From: Streptomyces sp. NBC_01288
GTDB lineage: Bacteria > Actinomycetota > Actinomycetes > Streptomycetales > Streptomycetaceae
DNA: 64,000 nt
Reading direction: 5' to 3'
NCBI RefSeq assembly: GCF_035982055.1
Contig: NZ_CP108427.1
Coordinates: forward strand, 4,458,501 to 4,522,500
Positions 1-7,503 of this stretch are shown here, in pieces. Position 1 is the first letter of the stretch; every line of letters starts with the position of its first letter. The notes below the pieces were generated by a model. It had not been told where the DNA came from. It searched no databases and saw nothing but the letters and a program-made list of their open reading frames with translations. A program made the position numbers and the translations under genes.

Positions 1-128
1 ACCGACGGGCACACCCGCACGCTGGTAGCTTTCGCAGCGATCGGACGACGACGGCGGTCACCGTCCCCAGAACAGCGACAGCCACAACAATCGCCACAGC
101 AACAGCAACAGCGGGAAGAGAGCCCCCG
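1..128. other. Left edge, no gene resolved
   Basis: No convincing gene is seen here. The plus strand is open to a TGA at 130-132 that would overlap the GTG start of the histidine kinase, but it encodes a glutamine-rich tail with many A-ending codons, unlike real genes nearby. The minus strand reads as a short hydrophobic alanine/valine stretch and could be the N-terminus of a divergent membrane protein running off the window, but no good start or ribosome binding site is visible. Confidence 0.3.
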
Positions 129-1286
129 GTGAACCGAACTCAGCGCGTTATTCGGTGGTTCACGGCGGACAACAACCCCATCCAGGTCTTCGGCACCGTC
201 GTCGCCATCGTCGTCGGCGCGATCGCGGTGCGGCCCATCGGGTTCTCCGGGACCGGGCTCGCGGTGCTGTGTCTGCTGGTCCTGGTCTCGCTGATGACGT
301 GCACGCGGCTGATCCCGGAGGGGCGGCTCGCGCCGGGGCCGCAGCTCGCGGTGCTCTGTGTCTGGGCGGCCGGGGCCGCCGCGCTGATGGGCCTGGACCG
401 CTCCGGGGCGTCGGCCCTGTTCGCGTACCTCGTCACCGGGCACGCCGGATACCGCCTCGACAGCCGCCGCTCGCTGCCCTTCGCCGCGTGCACCAGCGCC
501 CTGTGCGCGGGGGTGCTGCTCCTGCCGTGGGGCAACCACGGCACCTCGTGGCTCGTGGGCGCCTTCACCGGCGTCAGTGTGCTGGTCGGGCTCTCCAACC
601 GTGCCCACACCGCCGCGCTGCGCTCCGCGCGGGCCGCCGCCGAGCAGGCGGAACTGGCCTCGCGGGCGGAGGCGCGGGCCGAGGCGCTCGCCGAGCGGGC
701 CCGGATCGCCCGGGACGTGCACGACGTACTGGCCCACTCGCTGGCCGGGGTGAACATGCAACTGGAGGTCACCGACGCCCTGTTGGAGTCCGGTGACGTC
801 GAACGGGCCCGGCAGGCGGCCCAGCGGGCGCAGAGCCTGGTGCGGTCGGGGCTGACCGAGGTGCAGCGCACGGTCGGGGACCTGCGCGAGGACGCGCTGC
901 CGCTGGTGGAGACCTTGCGGTCCATGCTCGACTCCGTGTCCGACGCCGGTACGCTGACCGTCGACGGGCCGCGGCGTGAACTGCCCGTCCGCCTCGCCCA
1001 GGTGATCGTGCGCTGCGCCCAGGAGGCGCTGACCAACGCGCACAAGTACGCGCCCGGCGCCCCGGTCCGCATGCGCCTGGAGCACCTACCGGACGAGACG
1101 GTCTTCGAGGTGGTGAACTCCTCGCCGCCTGAGGGTTCGCGGCCGTTGGCCGGTGCGGGGAGCGGGATGGGTCTGGTCGGGATGCGCGAGCGCCTCGACC
1201 TGGTGGGCGGCACGGTCACGGCCGGGCCGATCGTGGACGGCGACGACGCGGGAGGTTGGCGAGTGCGCGTGGTGATCCCGGGATGA
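129..1286 (+). CDS. Two-component sensor histidine kinase (NarL/DesK type)
   Basis: Membrane sensor kinase that should autophosphorylate on histidine and pass phosphate to the response regulator encoded next to it. The N-terminal 160 residues hold about five hydrophobic segments with very short loops, so the signal sensed is probably in or at the membrane. A coiled, alanine- and glutamate-rich linker leads to the dimerisation/phosphoacceptor region with the ERARIARDVHDVLAH motif, the phosphorylated histidine being about residue 198. The HATPase domain follows, with the N-box (ALTNAHKYAP) and a G-box (GSGMGLVGMRERL). The GTG start is preceded by GGGAAGAGAG. Its last bases overlap the regulator start (ATGA), indicating translational coupling. 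The signal and the regulon cannot be told from sequence. Confidence 0.93.
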   Translation: MNRTQRVIRWFTADNNPIQVFGTVVAIVVGAIAVRPIGFSGTGLAVLCLLVLVSLMTCTRLIPEGRLAPGPQLAVLCVWAAGAAALMGLDRSGASALFAYLVTGHAGYRLDSRRSLPFAACTSALCAGVLLLPWGNHGTSWLVGAFTGVSVLVGLSNRAHTAALRSARAAAEQAELASRAEARAEALAERARIARDVHDVLAHSLAGVNMQLEVTDALLESGDVERARQAAQRAQSLVRSGLTEVQRTVGDLREDALPLVETLRSMLDSVSDAGTLTVDGPRRELPVRLAQVIVRCAQEALTNAHKYAPGAPVRMRLEHLPDETVFEVVNSSPPEGSRPLAGAGSGMGLVGMRERLDLVGGTVTAGPIVDGDDAGGWRVRVVIPG

Positions 1287-1981
1287 GCGACGAGCAGCGA
1301 GGGCAGGGCGATCAGCAGGCCGTCGTGCGAGTGGTCGTGGCCGACGACCAGACCGCCGTCCGCGAGGCGCTGGCGACCGTACTGGATCTGCAGCCCGGTG
1401 TGGAGGTCGTGGCGACGGCGAGGGACGGCGGGGAGGCCGTGCGGGCCGCCGAGGAGCACTCCCCGGACGTGATCCTGATGGATCTCAACATGCCGCGGAT
1501 GGACGGGGTCGAGGCCACCCGGCTGCTCACCGAGCGCTTCCCGCAGGTCGCCGTCGTCGTGCTCACCACTTTCGCCGACGAGGAGTACATCCTCGCCGCG
1601 CTCGGTGCCGGTGCCCGCGGCTACCTCACCAAGGAGTCCGGCCGGCAGGACATCACCCGCGCGGTGCGGGTGGCGGCGGCCGGGCAGTCCGTGCTCGACC
1701 CCGCCGTACGGGACCGGCTCGTCGCGGCCGCCGCGCGGGGTGGCGCCCCCGTCGAGCGGCCGGGCGCCGGACTCGCCCCGGACCTCACTCCCCGGGAGGT
1801 CGAGGTGCTCACGCTGATCGGCGAGGGCCTCACCAACCGGGGCATCGCCGAGCGGCTGGTGGTGAGCGAGGCCACGGTGAAGACTCATATCAACAACCTC
1901 TTCTCCAAGGCGCATCTGCGGGACCGGGCGCATGCCGTGAAGTACGCGTTCATCCACGGACTGGTGAAGACCCCTGGGTGA
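1283..1981 (+). CDS. Two-component response regulator, NarL/LuxR family
   Basis: Partner of the upstream histidine kinase; its ATG overlaps the kinase stop codon as ATGA, which fixes the start better than an upstream in-frame GTG at 1256. The receiver domain (residues about 15-130) has the acidic pair ADDQ, the phosphoacceptor aspartate in MDLNMP (about D67), the conserved threonine in LTTF and the lysine in YLTKES. The C-terminal LuxR-type helix-turn-helix reads LTPREVEVLTLIGEGLTNRGIA and VSEATVKTHINNLF. It should bind DNA as a phosphorylated dimer. Targets are unknown. The end overlaps the convergent gene by about 30 bp. Confidence 0.94.
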   Translation: MSDEQRGQGDQQAVVRVVVADDQTAVREALATVLDLQPGVEVVATARDGGEAVRAAEEHSPDVILMDLNMPRMDGVEATRLLTERFPQVAVVVLTTFADEEYILAALGAGARGYLTKESGRQDITRAVRVAAAGQSVLDPAVRDRLVAAAARGGAPVERPGAGLAPDLTPREVEVLTLIGEGLTNRGIAERLVVSEATVKTHINNLFSKAHLRDRAHAVKYAFIHGLVKTPG

Positions 1982-2504
1982 GGGCCGCCCCCTGGGCCCC
2001 GGCCGGCAGCAGCCGCACGCGGGCCAGCAGCAGGAACACCCGGGTGAGGACCATGGCCAGCGCCATGATGACGAAGAACGGGGCGATGGCGTCCTGGACT
2101 ATCTGGTGCTCGGTCATGAACGTGCCGAGGTGGTCGCGGAACCAGGTGTTGTGCTCGGCGGCGTAGATGAACGCGATGCGCAGCCCGACCACCGCCGTCC
2201 AGATCGCCACGAACCCCGCGCCGCACCGGGTGTGCACACGGCCCGAGGCCGGGTCGCGCTCCACGCCGGTGGTGAGGGTGGCGACGACACCGCAGGCCAG
2301 CCCGATCGCCGCGCCCACCAGATAGACGACCACGTCGACGTGCTGGGTGGGCATCCCCCGCAGATAGAAGTAGGCGACCGCCGACACCGTGCCGATCGGC
2401 ATCAGCACCTTGTGCAGGTCGTACTTCCGGCGCCCGTACTGCGTCAGCATCATCACCGCGAAGATGCCCCCGCTGATCGTCAGCGCCTGCTCCATGTCCG
2501 TCAT
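1950..2504 (-). CDS. Conserved integral membrane protein, function unknown
   Basis: A 184-residue membrane protein that I do not recognise as a named family. Four or five hydrophobic helices are visible (ISGGIFAVMML, PIGTVSAVAYFYL, VVYLVGAAIGLACGVVATL, GFVAIWTAVVGLRIAFIY and APFFVIMALAMVLTRVFLL). The start at MTDMEQ is chosen because GAGGAG lies nine bases upstream; an ATG 93 bases further out exists but has no comparable site. The gene converges on and slightly overlaps the response regulator. A role in transport or as a signal partner of the two-component system is only a guess from position. Confidence 0.75.
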   Translation of the reverse strand: MTDMEQALTISGGIFAVMMLTQYGRRKYDLHKVLMPIGTVSAVAYFYLRGMPTQHVDVVVYLVGAAIGLACGVVATLTTGVERDPASGRVHTRCGAGFVAIWTAVVGLRIAFIYAAEHNTWFRDHLGTFMTEHQIVQDAIAPFFVIMALAMVLTRVFLLLARVRLLPAGAQGAALTQGSSPVRG

Positions 2505-2629
2505 GACGTCCCACTCCTCGGTCCCCGGCGGTGTCCCCGCCTCGCGTTTTCCTGAGTCCGACTCTCCCGCCGAAGCCGGAAAAGCTCCCGGACCCACGGG
2601 TGGATTTCCGGGTGGAGACGCGAGGTGGA

Positions 2630-2659
2630 GCCTGCCCCTAGGGGGCCCTCGGGGCAGGC
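2630..2659. terminator. GC-rich hairpin, likely terminator
   Basis: Arms GCCTGCCCC (2630-2638) and GGGGCAGGC (2651-2659) enclose a 12-base loop that itself contains GGGGGCCC. It lies just downstream of the stop of the minus-strand DUF1062 gene. There is no T tract, which is usual for Streptomyces. Confidence 0.5.
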
Positions 2660-2672
2660 CGCCGCTCGCGAG

Positions 2673-2708
2673 AAGCGCTCAGCTCTCAGCTCTCAGCTCT
2701 CAGCGCTT
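2673..2708. repeat. Heptamer repeat inside an inverted repeat at a gene end
   Basis: CAGCTCT is repeated in tandem three times (2680-2700), flanked by the inverted arms AAGCGCT (2673-2679) and AGCGCTT (2702-2708). The stop codon of the minus-strand DUF1062 gene lies at the edge of the structure (2700-2702). Confidence 0.7.
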
Positions 2709-3227
2709 GAGCGTGAAGGTGAAGTCGCCGGTGAGTCGGGCGCCCAGCCGGACCGCCGACACGAGACTCCCCTCCTCGATCAGCCTCCCGACCTCGGCCC
2801 GCGACAGACCACACCCCTCGGCGATCAGCCGCACCGGCCGGACCGGTATCCGCGCCGCGAACCGCACCTCCACCTCGATCACCTCGCGGTCCGCGAAGTC
2901 CGTTCCGCCGGTGTCGAGACGCCAGGCGCCGTCCCAGTCGAGGGCGATGCGATTACGCCGCCGCAGCACCGGATCCTGGAGCAACTCGGCTGCCAGGACA
3001 GGGTCGTTGGCATGCAGCCGGTCCAGCAGTCCGGGGCGTACGGAGCGCACGTTCGCCCGCTCCAGGACCGTCAGTTTCGTGGTGTCCCCGCAGCCGGTGC
3101 AGAGCGCGAGGAGCCACGCGTCGATGAGCTTGTGATGGGCGTTGACGCGGAACCTGCCGTTCACCCGGAAGCGTTCGGACGCGCACGCGTGGCAACGGCG
3201 GAGGACGAGCGGAAGGCGGGTGGGCAT
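2700..3227 (-). CDS. DUF1062-like protein
   Basis: A cytoplasmic protein of about 175 residues resembling DUF1062, a family of unknown function. Its N-terminal part carries RRCHACASE and, about 35 residues later, LCTGCGD, together forming a plausible CxxC...CxxC zinc ribbon. The rest is a basic, helix-rich region ending in a beta-like FTFTL strand. The start is uncertain: MPTRLPL at 3227 is preferred because it begins the conserved part, while an ATG at 3248 would add seven residues. Neither has a strong ribosome binding site. The family assignment rests on recognition and not on a search. Confidence 0.7.
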   Translation of the reverse strand: MPTRLPLVLRRCHACASERFRVNGRFRVNAHHKLIDAWLLALCTGCGDTTKLTVLERANVRSVRPGLLDRLHANDPVLAAELLQDPVLRRRNRIALDWDGAWRLDTGGTDFADREVIEVEVRFAARIPVRPVRLIAEGCGLSRAEVGRLIEEGSLVSAVRLGARLTGDFTFTLKR

Positions 3228-3440
3228 GACAAACCAGGTGGCGAGCACAGAAGTACACCGGTTCCAGTGAGAGGTCCGCAGCGGAAAGGGGCGCGGCGCA
3301 CAGGCGCGACGCGCGACAGATCAGCACTCGGGGGGTCTCACACGGTGTACAACGGCACGTCCTTGCCGAGACGACTGGATTCGGCAGGACGATAACGGCG
3401 CGCGAAGGCGCCGCTCAACGGGTTTTCGGCGCCCCCGGCG

Positions 3441-3914
3441 CTACACGTCCCCCGCGCGCAGCCGCGCGATCTGCTGCCCGCTGAACTCCACCGTCCGCCT
3501 CATGTGGCCGACGATCACGGCGAGTTCGGCGTCGCCCAGCTCGTCGAAGAGGGTGAACCAGCCGCCGCCGAGCCGGTTCCACATGCGCCCGAACTCGGTG
3601 ATCTTCTCCGGCACGGTCGCCACCAGCACCCGCCGCCGGTCCTCCGCGTCCCGCTCCCGGACGACGTACCCGGCCCGCTCCAGCCGGTCCACGAGCCGCG
3701 TCGCCGACCCGGTCGTCAGCCCGGTCAGCTCGGCGACCCGGCCCGTGGTCACGGGCCCGGCCTCCAGCGTGAGCAGGTTCAGACACTGCAGATCGGTGGG
3801 GTGCAGCCCGAGCCGGTCGGCGACAGCCTGGTTGAACAGGGCGTACGACGCCATGTACCGGCGCGATACGGAGGACAACTCGTCCAGCAGCCGCGCCCGC
3901 GCGTTCCCGGACAT
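3441..3914 (-). CDS. MarR family transcriptional regulator
   Basis: A winged-helix regulator of 157 residues, the usual MarR length. After a helical dimerisation segment, the DNA-binding core includes LQCLNLLTLEAGPVTTGR, the recognition-helix region SATRLVDRLERAGYV, and the wing with the family motif DAEDRRRVLV (D-x-R-x-x). The start MSGNARARLL is preferred over an upstream ATG at 3947 because GAGGGG sits six bases before it. MarR proteins usually repress neighbouring genes and release DNA on ligand binding. No operator was found next to this gene, so its target is not known. Confidence 0.92.
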   Translation of the reverse strand: MSGNARARLLDELSSVSRRYMASYALFNQAVADRLGLHPTDLQCLNLLTLEAGPVTTGRVAELTGLTTGSATRLVDRLERAGYVVRERDAEDRRRVLVATVPEKITEFGRMWNRLGGGWFTLFDELGDAELAVIVGHMRRTVEFSGQQIARLRAGDV

Positions 3915-4024
3915 GTCGTACCCCTCGTCGCCTGTGCCGTTCCGCACGTGCCGGACGTGCCGTGCGGAGATCGAGATCGTACGACGCGCCCGCGGGCGTG
4001 GCTCCTCGGTACTACGGGTGTGGC

Positions 4025-4510
4025 TCAGAAGTAGTAGGTGTCACCGGTGTCCAGGACGAGCACCCGCTGCTGGTCGTTGGCCCGGTTCCCGTCCACCGCG
4101 CCCCCGCCCCACACCGTGTCCAGCTCCAGCAGCACCTCGGAGGACGCGTCCCGCAGCCGTACCCGCACCTCGATCCGCTCGCCCACCGCGTCCGCGGCCA
4201 GCGCCCCCGTCCGGCACACCACCACCCGCTCCCCCGACCGCGCACACCCCTGCGGCAGCGTCTGCGCGTCCGCGAGCGGCTTCGACCAGCGCAGCCGTAC
4301 GGTCGCGTCGGGCACCGCGGACGGACCGTGGTTGCGCGGGGTGAACCGGACGTCGACCCGGCCGCCGGTCATGGTGGCGGAGCCGTGGTAGGCGAGATCC
4401 GCCTCCGGGCCCGGGATGTCCGGGTGAGCGGGCAGGCCCGGGGCCGCGCCCGTCACCGCCAGCGCGGCAGCCCCTACAGCAAAAGTCCGTAGTACCCGTA
4501 GTACCCGCAT
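4025..4510 (-). CDS. Secreted hypothetical protein
   Basis: A 161-residue exported protein. An N-terminal signal peptide (RVLRTFAVGAAALAVTGAA) is followed by a beta-rich domain that resembles DUF11/CARDB-type extracellular modules (VDVRFTPRNHGPSAVPDATVRLRW and IEVRVRL). Two cysteines in GCARSGERVVVCR could form a disulphide. The start is supported by GAGGAG eight bases upstream. No catalytic motif is seen. It lies upstream of, and on the same strand as, the MarR gene with about 110 bases between them. Confidence 0.7.
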   Translation of the reverse strand: MRVLRVLRTFAVGAAALAVTGAAPGLPAHPDIPGPEADLAYHGSATMTGGRVDVRFTPRNHGPSAVPDATVRLRWSKPLADAQTLPQGCARSGERVVVCRTGALAADAVGERIEVRVRLRDASSEVLLELDTVWGGGAVDGNRANDQQRVLVLDTGDTYYF

Positions 4511-4629
4511 GCCATCCGCTCCTCAGTACGCCACGCCTCCACGGCTGCACCCCGCCGTGGTGGTCGTACGGATGTATCCCACGCGGAGCGCGCGACAGGC
4601 GCCGTCCATCAGGTGACAGCCCGCGTGAT

Positions 4630-4977
4630 GTGATGGCGGGCATGCTCGTGCTCCGCTCCGCAGCCCTCTTCGTCGTCGCCGCCGTCTTCGAGATCGGCGG
4701 CGCCTGGCTGGTCTGGCAGGGGGTGCGCGAACACCGCGGCTGGCTGTGGATCGGCGGCGGGGTCATGGCCCTCGGCGTCTACGGCTTCGTCGCCACCTTC
4801 CAGCCCGACGCCCACTTCGGCCGCATCCTCGCGGCGTACGGCGGGATCTTCGTCGCCGGTTCGCTGGCCTGGGGCGCGGTCGCGGACGGCTACCGGCCCG
4901 ACCGCTGGGACATCACCGGCGCCCTGATCTGCCTGGCCGGGATGGCCGTGATCATGTGGGCGCCCCGGGGGAACTGA
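4630..4977 (+). CDS. YnfA/UPF0060 family small membrane protein
   Basis: A 110-115 residue protein made almost entirely of four hydrophobic helices, matching the YnfA (UPF0060) family in length and in features such as FEIGGAWLVWQG, GRILAAYGGIFV and a C-terminal DITGALICLAGMAVIM. Members are related to small multidrug-resistance transporters, and the charged residue in FEIGGA at the first helix fits that pattern. The transported substrate is unknown. GTG (4630), ATG (4633) and ATG (4642) are all possible starts. It is divergent from the secreted protein gene and has its own promoter region. Confidence 0.88.
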   Translation: MMAGMLVLRSAALFVVAAVFEIGGAWLVWQGVREHRGWLWIGGGVMALGVYGFVATFQPDAHFGRILAAYGGIFVAGSLAWGAVADGYRPDRWDITGALICLAGMAVIMWAPRGN

Positions 4978-5016
4978 CCCGGAGCCCCGGAACCGGCCCC
5001 CCTATCCTGGACGGAG

Positions 5017-5042
5017 TCGTACATACGAACTCGTACATACGA
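5017..5042. promoter_or_regulatory. Two tandem operator-like palindromes upstream of the SDR gene
   Basis: TCGTACATACGA occurs twice, at 5017-5028 and 5031-5042. Each copy is a palindrome with arms TCGTA/TACGA around a CA centre. They lie 55 bases before the SDR start, where an operator or promoter element is expected. The regulator is unknown. Confidence 0.6.
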
Positions 5043-5097
5043 TCCCGTCGATCCGTCTCATTGACGTGTCTTGTCGATCCGTCCCGAGGAGCACCCC

Positions 5098-5874
5098 ATG
5101 GCCACCGCCGCACCTTCCGCCGCCTCCCGCATCGCGGTCGTCACCGGGGCGAGCGGTGGAATCGGCGCCGCCACGGCCCGGCAGCTCGCCTCGGCCGGCT
5201 ACCGCGTCGTCCTCACCGCCCGCCGCAAGGACCGTATCGAGGCGCTCGCGGAGGAGATCAACGGGAACGGCGGCCAGGCCACGGCGTACGCCCTGGACGT
5301 CACCGACCGCGATGCCGTCGACGAGTTCGCGACCGCCTTCAAGACCATCGGCGTGCTGATCAACAACGCGGGCGGCGCGCTCGGCGCCGACCCGGTCGCG
5401 ACCGGCGACCCCGCGGACTGGCGCACGATGTACGAGACGAACGTCCTCGGCACCCTGAACATCACCCAGGCCCTCCTCCCCGCCCTCACCGCGAGCGGCG
5501 ACGGCACGGTCGTGGTCGTCTCCTCCACGGCCGGACACGGCACGTACGAGGGCGGCGCGGGCTATGTCGCCGCCAAGCACGGCGCCCACGTCCTCGCCGA
5601 GACGCTGCGCCTGGAGATCGTCGGCACCCCGGTGCGGGTCATCGAGGTCGCGCCCGGCATGGTCAGGACGGACGAGTTCGCGCTGACCCGCTTCGGCGGC
5701 GACGCGGAGAAGGCGGCGAAGGTCTACGCGGGCGTCGCCGAGCCCCTCACGGCGGACGACGTGGCCGACACGATCACCTGGGCGGTCACCCGCCCCAGCC
5801 ACGTCAACATCGACCTCCTCGTCGTCCGCCCCCGCGCCCAGGCCTCGAACACCAAGGTCCACCGGGAGCTGTGA
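5098..5874 (+). CDS. Short-chain dehydrogenase/reductase (classical SDR)
   Basis: An NAD(P)-dependent oxidoreductase of 258 residues with all classical SDR marks: cofactor motif TGASGGIG near residue 17, INNAGG in the fourth strand region, catalytic serine in VVVSSTAGHG and YVAAK (Tyr-x3-Lys). An arginine after the second strand (TARRKDR) suggests NADPH preference. The C-terminal PSHVNIDLLVVRPRAQ matches the YdfG/serine 3-dehydrogenase-like branch, so small 3-hydroxy acids are possible substrates. The start is chosen at ATG 5098 because GAGGAG precedes it by seven bases. The stop overlaps the next start (TGATG). Tandem palindromes upstream suggest specific regulation. Confidence 0.9.
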   Translation: MATAAPSAASRIAVVTGASGGIGAATARQLASAGYRVVLTARRKDRIEALAEEINGNGGQATAYALDVTDRDAVDEFATAFKTIGVLINNAGGALGADPVATGDPADWRTMYETNVLGTLNITQALLPALTASGDGTVVVVSSTAGHGTYEGGAGYVAAKHGAHVLAETLRLEIVGTPVRVIEVAPGMVRTDEFALTRFGGDAEKAAKVYAGVAEPLTADDVADTITWAVTRPSHVNIDLLVVRPRAQASNTKVHREL

Positions 5875-6077
5875 TGCCCGACGAAGAGGGCACCCCGGCC
5901 GGCCCGAACAGTCCGGTCGGCCCGGACAACTCCCAACAGGCCCTGGACAAGCGCCGGTTGGCCGAGGAGACCAGGAACGAGCGCAAGGTCTGGTACTTCC
6001 TCGGCTACTTCCTCTTCGGTATCCACCTCATCGCGTTCGTGATGATCTACGCGGTGATGCACGCCCCGAACAAGTAG
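5874..6077 (+). CDS. Small single-helix membrane protein (DUF6126-like)
   Basis: A 67-residue protein whose ATG overlaps the SDR stop (TGATG), so the two are translated together. The N-terminal half is hydrophilic and proline/asparagine-rich; a charged LAEETRNERKVWYFLGYFLFG leads into one hydrophobic segment (FGIHLIAFVMIYAVMHA). It resembles small actinobacterial proteins labelled DUF6126, a match made from memory. Function is unknown. Confidence 0.75.
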   Translation: MPDEEGTPAGPNSPVGPDNSQQALDKRRLAEETRNERKVWYFLGYFLFGIHLIAFVMIYAVMHAPNK

Positions 6078-6087
6078 GCGCGGCACA

Positions 6088-7485
6088 CTAGTTGGTCTTC
6101 CGCTGCTTGAAGATCCACGCCCGGATGTCCTCGATGGTGTAGGCGATCGGCCACGTCGAGTTGTGCTCGACGCCGTGCGCGTTCGCCGATCCTCCGGCCA
6201 GGGTCGAACCCTTCTTGAACGTGGCGTAGTTGACCGTCGTGCCCTTGGCCGCCATGGCCTTGACGTCCGCGGCGAACTCCGCCGCGCTGGACTGGCCGTC
6301 CCAGACCGCGCGGCTGACCTTCGTCCCGGCCTTCCCGACGACGGCCATGATGGCGTTCTCTCCGGGATAGGCCTTGGTGTCGCCCTGCGAGACGGTGACC
6401 CAGAGGTTCTTCTTCGCCAGCGTCGCGGCCTGCGCGGAGGGCCACTGGCCGGCGACGACCCATGAGGCCGCGAAGAGGTCGGGGTACTTGATGTTCAGGC
6501 CGAGGGTCATCATCGCGCCCATGGACTGACCGGTGGCGTACAGGCGATCGGTGTCGATGCTGTACTTGGCCGTCAGCGCTTTCACCAGGTCGGCGGTGGT
6601 GTCGAAGAGCGCCGTCGGCTTGTAGTCGTCGCCGACGACCACCTCCGGGTACTGGGGCGCCAGCACGAATGCCGGGCGCTCGGCCTGGTCCTCGGGGGAT
6701 GCCCAGCACACCGCGCCCAGGCCCTGCACCAGCGTCGCCCGCACCGTGGTGGTGATCAGGCTCGCGTCGTGCATGAAGAGGACCAGCGGATAGGACGTGC
6801 CCGGGTCGTAGTCCTTGGGGATGTAGAGGTTGTAGGGCAGCGACCTGCCGGTCTTCGAGTCCTTGTACGTGAACTGCTCGAAGTCGTCGACGATCAGGTT
6901 CACCGTCCTGCTGGTGCTGACCTGGGTGTCGCCGGCGGCGTAGCCGGTGCCGCCGGTGGTCGTGACGGTGCCGGCCTGGGTGACGGTGCCCTTCGCCGCC
7001 TTGACGGTGGCCGGTCCGCCCGTCGAGCCCACCTGGGGACCGGGGATGACGTAGGGGCTGCTTGAGGGGGACGCCGAGGTCGCGGCCGACGGCTGGGCAG
7101 TCCCCGGCGCGCCCTCGCCCGACCCCACGCCTCCCCACAACAGGGCGCTCTCGTCGTCCGGGGACAGTTCGACGATGACGTACGTGCCGTCGGTGCCCTG
7201 ATCGGCCGTCGCCGCGCGGGTGTTGGCGTAGACCTTCGTGACCGTACGGCCCTCGACCTCGAAGGACGACGCCGAGAGTTCGGACGTGTCGATCTCGGTG
7301 TCGTACTCGACGGCGACCGCGATGAATTTCTGGCCGTCGCCGTAGACCTTGGTGATCGCGGTGGCGCTTTTCATGTGCCCACCGCCGCCTCCTCCCGCTG
7401 AATCCGATTCACAAGCGGCAAGTCCCGTGACAGCCACTGCGGCCGTCCCCAGAACCCGCCCTAAAAAGGCGCGCCTTGTAGCCAT
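6088..7485 (-). CDS. Exported alpha/beta-hydrolase esterase (lipoprotein)
   Basis: A 465-residue exported esterase. The N-terminus has an RR pair (ATRRAFLGRVLG), a hydrophobic stretch and the lipobox-like GLAAC, so it may be a Tat-exported lipoprotein. Residues about 40-110 look like an Ig-like esterase N-terminal domain, followed by a Ser/Pro/Thr linker. The catalytic domain begins near PYNLYIPKDYDPG; it has YPLVLFMHDAS (oxyanion region), the nucleophile motif TGQSMGAMMT and a late histidine in AHGVEHNSTW, as in PHB-depolymerase-like and feruloyl-type esterases. The substrate is not evident. The gene follows the ceramidase-like gene closely on the same strand, so the two probably form an operon. 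Confidence 0.85.
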   Translation of the reverse strand: MATRRAFLGRVLGTAAVAVTGLAACESDSAGGGGGGHMKSATAITKVYGDGQKFIAVAVEYDTEIDTSELSASSFEVEGRTVTKVYANTRAATADQGTDGTYVIVELSPDDESALLWGGVGSGEGAPGTAQPSAATSASPSSSPYVIPGPQVGSTGGPATVKAAKGTVTQAGTVTTTGGTGYAAGDTQVSTSRTVNLIVDDFEQFTYKDSKTGRSLPYNLYIPKDYDPGTSYPLVLFMHDASLITTTVRATLVQGLGAVCWASPEDQAERPAFVLAPQYPEVVVGDDYKPTALFDTTADLVKALTAKYSIDTDRLYATGQSMGAMMTLGLNIKYPDLFAASWVVAGQWPSAQAATLAKKNLWVTVSQGDTKAYPGENAIMAVVGKAGTKVSRAVWDGQSSAAEFAADVKAMAAKGTTVNYATFKKGSTLAGGSANAHGVEHNSTWPIAYTIEDIRAWIFKQRKTN

Positions 7486-7503
7486 TTCCCTCATCACCTC
7501 GAT

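Noticed and set aside
1..132. Glutamine-rich plus-strand frame ending in GTGA overlap with the kinase gene
   Set aside because: The overlap is tempting, but codons end often in A and the tail is CAG/CAA-rich, unlike all real genes in the window.
140..1957. Long open frame of 605 codons on the minus strand across the two-component genes
   Set aside because: It is antisense to two genes with clear motifs; its own product has no domain and is rich in Arg/Ser/Thr as expected from antisense GC-rich sequence.
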